Origin: Sphingomonadaceae bacterium | GTDB taxonomy: Bacteria; Pseudomonadota; Alphaproteobacteria; Sphingomonadales; Sphingomonadaceae | DNA length: 7,735 bases | Direction: 5' to 3' | NCBI GenBank assembly: GCA_019245455.1 | Contig: JAFARM010000332.1 | Span: 1-7,735, forward strand | Part shown: positions 6,191-7,735 of the stretch, one piece after another | Layout: every line of letters starts with the position of its first letter | Position numbering within the stretch: position 1 is the stretch's first letter | Translations under genes and position numbers: made by a program | The notes under the pieces: model-generated | The model's database searches: none | What the model saw: the letters and a program-made list of their open reading frames with translations, nothing else | What the model was told of the DNA's origin: nothing

Positions 6191-6994
6191 TCAGACGTCG
6201 GCCTTGGTGCTCTTGGCCGCGTCGATCTGCTGCTGCATCAGCCCGGCGTCGACGACGTCCTGCGGTCCCCAGATCGGATAGCTGATGGCGTGGATGCCGA
6301 CGAACTTGTGGCGGTGGTGGATGTCGCACAGCACCCACAGATTGTCGGCGCCGTGGTCGATCCACGCCTTGATGTCGTCCAGGCTCATGTCGCTGTCGTA
6401 CGTGTCGTCGAAGGCGCGGTATTCGGCAGGCGTCGCCGCATAGCCCGGCTGGCTCCGGCGCGCGTGCGCGGCGTGCATCAGCCCGGGGCGGATGTGCTGG
6501 TTGAACTTGGCCGGGTCGATGGCGTTGGCCAGCGCCCACTCGATCGTGTGGTGGTGGGTCTCCATCTGCACCGCGCCGAACGAGTTCTTCGCCGGGTCGC
6601 CGAGCGTCGAGTGCTGGACGCCGCAGACCAGGCAGTGCTTGTCGTCGACCACCGTCATCTGGTGGTGGACCTTGGCGTACTCCGGCGACTCGGTGCGCTT
6701 GTCGTGCGCGGGGTAGAAGGCGCGCTCGTCGAGCATCCGCTCGACGACATGGTAGTGCGCGTTCGGGTCCTCGCCGGCGGCTGGCGTCGGTGCGAGGCCG
6801 GCGGCGACGCGCGCCGACTTCGCCGCGGCGATGCGGTGCGGCGCGCGGGCGGCGAGCGTCGCGGCATGGTCGTGGACCGTGCGCTCCTGCTGCAGCTGGT
6901 CGTGGACATAATCGGCGCGCGCCTGGTCGAGCGTCGACGCGCTGCTCCCCGCTGCCGGACTGGTGTTCGCCGCCGCCGTGCCCGTCGTCGCCAT
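6191..6994 (-). CDS. HNH-like, Cys/His metal-binding protein of unknown role
   Basis: This is a 267-residue soluble protein. An Ala-rich N-terminus (1-75), probably flexible or helical, precedes a core with an HNH-like order of metal ligands: CLVC (C121, C124), ETHHHTIEWALANAID (145-160, with H147-H149), and DNLWVLCDIHHRHK (217-230, with N218, C223, H226, H227), then a GIHAISYPIWGP segment (234-244). The last block closely resembles the closing element of HNH domains (NL-x-x-LC-x-x-HH-x-x-K), where two Cys pairs hold zinc and the His-Asn-His set binds the catalytic metal. I infer a treble-clef or HNH fold; nuclease activity is not shown. The start is well supported: GGGAGG lies 5 bases upstream of the ATG. 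It follows the TPM gene by 62 bases on the same strand. No integrase, terminase or restriction gene is adjacent, so a mobile or defence role has no context support. I recall similar proteins as hypotheticals, but cannot name the family. Confidence 0.8.
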   Translation of the reverse strand: MATTGTAAANTSPAAGSSASTLDQARADYVHDQLQQERTVHDHAATLAARAPHRIAAAKSARVAAGLAPTPAAGEDPNAHYHVVERMLDERAFYPAHDKRTESPEYAKVHHQMTVVDDKHCLVCGVQHSTLGDPAKNSFGAVQMETHHHTIEWALANAIDPAKFNQHIRPGLMHAAHARRSQPGYAATPAEYRAFDDTYDSDMSLDDIKAWIDHGADNLWVLCDIHHRHKFVGIHAISYPIWGPQDVVDAGLMQQQIDAAKSTKADV

Positions 6995-6999
6995 CGCCG

Positions 7000-7005
7000 C
7001 CTCCC
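7000..7005 (-). promoter_or_regulatory. Ribosome binding site of the HNH-like gene
   Basis: GGGAGG on the minus strand, 5 bases before the ATG at 6994, is the best-spaced strong Shine-Dalgarno in the window. It fixes the start and suggests efficient translation of this otherwise unexplained gene. Confidence 0.6.
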
Positions 7006-7056
7006 GTGCTGGTGGCGGCCAGCGTAGGCGCGAAATGCGACAGAACGGCTAAGGCG

Positions 7057-7728
7057 TCAGATCTCGATCAGCCGGTTGGGCAGCTCGTCGGGATTGTCGT
7101 CGCCCGCGGGGAAGTGCTCGGCGAGAACGGCACCGGCGAGCCCGATGGCGCGGACGAAGCCCTCGCCGGGTCGGCCGGCGCGGATGCCGTCGGTCAGCGC
7201 GGTGACGGTCGTCGCCCAGTGGTCGGGCGAGACCCTGGCAAAGATGCCGGTGTCGGCGACGACCTCGGCGATGCGGTCGGGCAGCGAGACGTAGATGAGG
7301 ACGCCGGTATGCGCCCGCGTCGCGCCGATGCCGCGCGCGGCGAACTGCGCCAGCGCGGCGGCGTGGACGTGCTCGCGCTTGATCGCCCGGGGCGTCAGCG
7401 CCGGCCCCAGCGGCGTGCGGACGAGGAAGGCGGCAAGGGCGACGAAGACGACGATCTGCACCACGGCATAGGCCTCGACCGCACGGCGCAGGTCTTCGGC
7501 CGCGTCGCCGCTCGACCAGCCGCCGAGCAGCGGCAGCGTGTCCGGCCTCAGCCCGGCGAGCACCGCGGCGAGCGGTAGGGCGAAGGCGAGGAGCGCCGCC
7601 CAGGTCAGGCCGGTCGCGGCATAGCGGTCGCGGCGGTCCGACACGATGGCGACGATCTCGCCGCTGGTCGCCGCCTCGGCCCGGGTGATGGCGTCGGCGA
7701 TGGCCGCGCGGTCGGCGTCGGAGAACAT
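7057..7728 (-). CDS. TPM-domain membrane protein
   Basis: This is a 223-residue protein of the TPM (YgcG-like) group, a fold seen in plant TLP18.3 and many bacterial envelope proteins whose biochemical role is poorly settled. Seen: an N-terminal helix and strand typical of the family (FSDADRAAIADAITRAEAATSGEIVAI split around residues 2-28), two hydrophobic spans (about 41-61 and 86-104), then the rest of the domain with HTGVLIYVSLPDRIAEVVAD (140-159) and a C-terminal helix with EGFVRAIGLAGAVLAEHFP (189-207). The spans are inserted within the TPM fold, the usual design of the second TPM protein in lemA/TPM clusters. The start at 7728 matches the family N-terminus. The frame stays open to the window edge (two more codons), so an earlier start is possible, but TGG TAG G directly before the ATG suggests that another gene ends there and that translation is coupled. 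The HNH-like gene follows 62 bases downstream. Confidence 0.85.
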   Translation of the reverse strand: MFSDADRAAIADAITRAEAATSGEIVAIVSDRRDRYAATGLTWAALLAFALPLAAVLAGLRPDTLPLLGGWSSGDAAEDLRRAVEAYAVVQIVVFVALAAFLVRTPLGPALTPRAIKREHVHAAALAQFAARGIGATRAHTGVLIYVSLPDRIAEVVADTGIFARVSPDHWATTVTALTDGIRAGRPGEGFVRAIGLAGAVLAEHFPAGDDNPDELPNRLIEI

Positions 7729-7735
7729 CCTACCA

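Noticed and set aside
6290..7027. A 245-codon plus-strand frame opposite the HNH-like gene.
   Set aside because: It is Val/Arg/Asp-rich without motifs and is antisense to a gene with a strong ribosome binding site and clear metal-binding motifs.

Overview
The window is a chromosomal segment of a very GC-rich bacterium. Codon third positions are almost all G or C. The alphaproteobacterial type of IF-2 (basic linker with an [16 protein letters not shown] stretch), the dispersed palindrome built on CCCCGCGGAAGCGGGG, and the gene styles point to an alphaproteobacterium, most likely of the Sphingomonadales. This placement rests on recognition of families, not on a database search.

Layout from left to right: (1) 1-2104, plus strand: the 3' part of infB (translation initiation factor IF-2), cut by the left edge. 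(2) 2105-2542: a non-coding, hairpin-rich stretch holding a near-perfect 74-base palindrome, several GC-rich stem-loops and a small 9-base tandem repeat. The usual infB partners rbfA and truB do not follow. (3) 5821 down to 2543, minus strand: a probable operon of an MFS transporter, a class I adenylate-forming acyl-CoA synthetase, and a 26-residue single-span membrane microprotein with a good ribosome binding site. (4) 5983-6183, plus strand: an unrecognised 66-residue protein, divergent from the transporter. (5) 7728 down to 6191, minus strand: a TPM-domain membrane protein followed by an HNH-like metal-binding protein. The HNH-like gene ends 7 bases from the stop of the 66-residue gene, tail to tail.

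How they may work together: the transporter and the CoA ligase fit a shared job of moving a carboxylic acid across the inner membrane and activating it as a CoA thioester, or exporting a related compound; the substrate cannot be read from the sequence. The TPM protein probably belongs to a larger envelope-related cluster beyond the right edge: the last seven bases read, on the minus strand, as a Trp codon, a TAG stop and one spacer base before the TPM start. The HNH-like protein and the two small proteins have no clear role from context. I see no rRNA, tRNA, CRISPR array, transposase or phage gene. The least explained items are the 26-residue membrane peptide, the HNH-like protein and the 66-residue protein; nothing here amounts to a clear new defence or mobile system.
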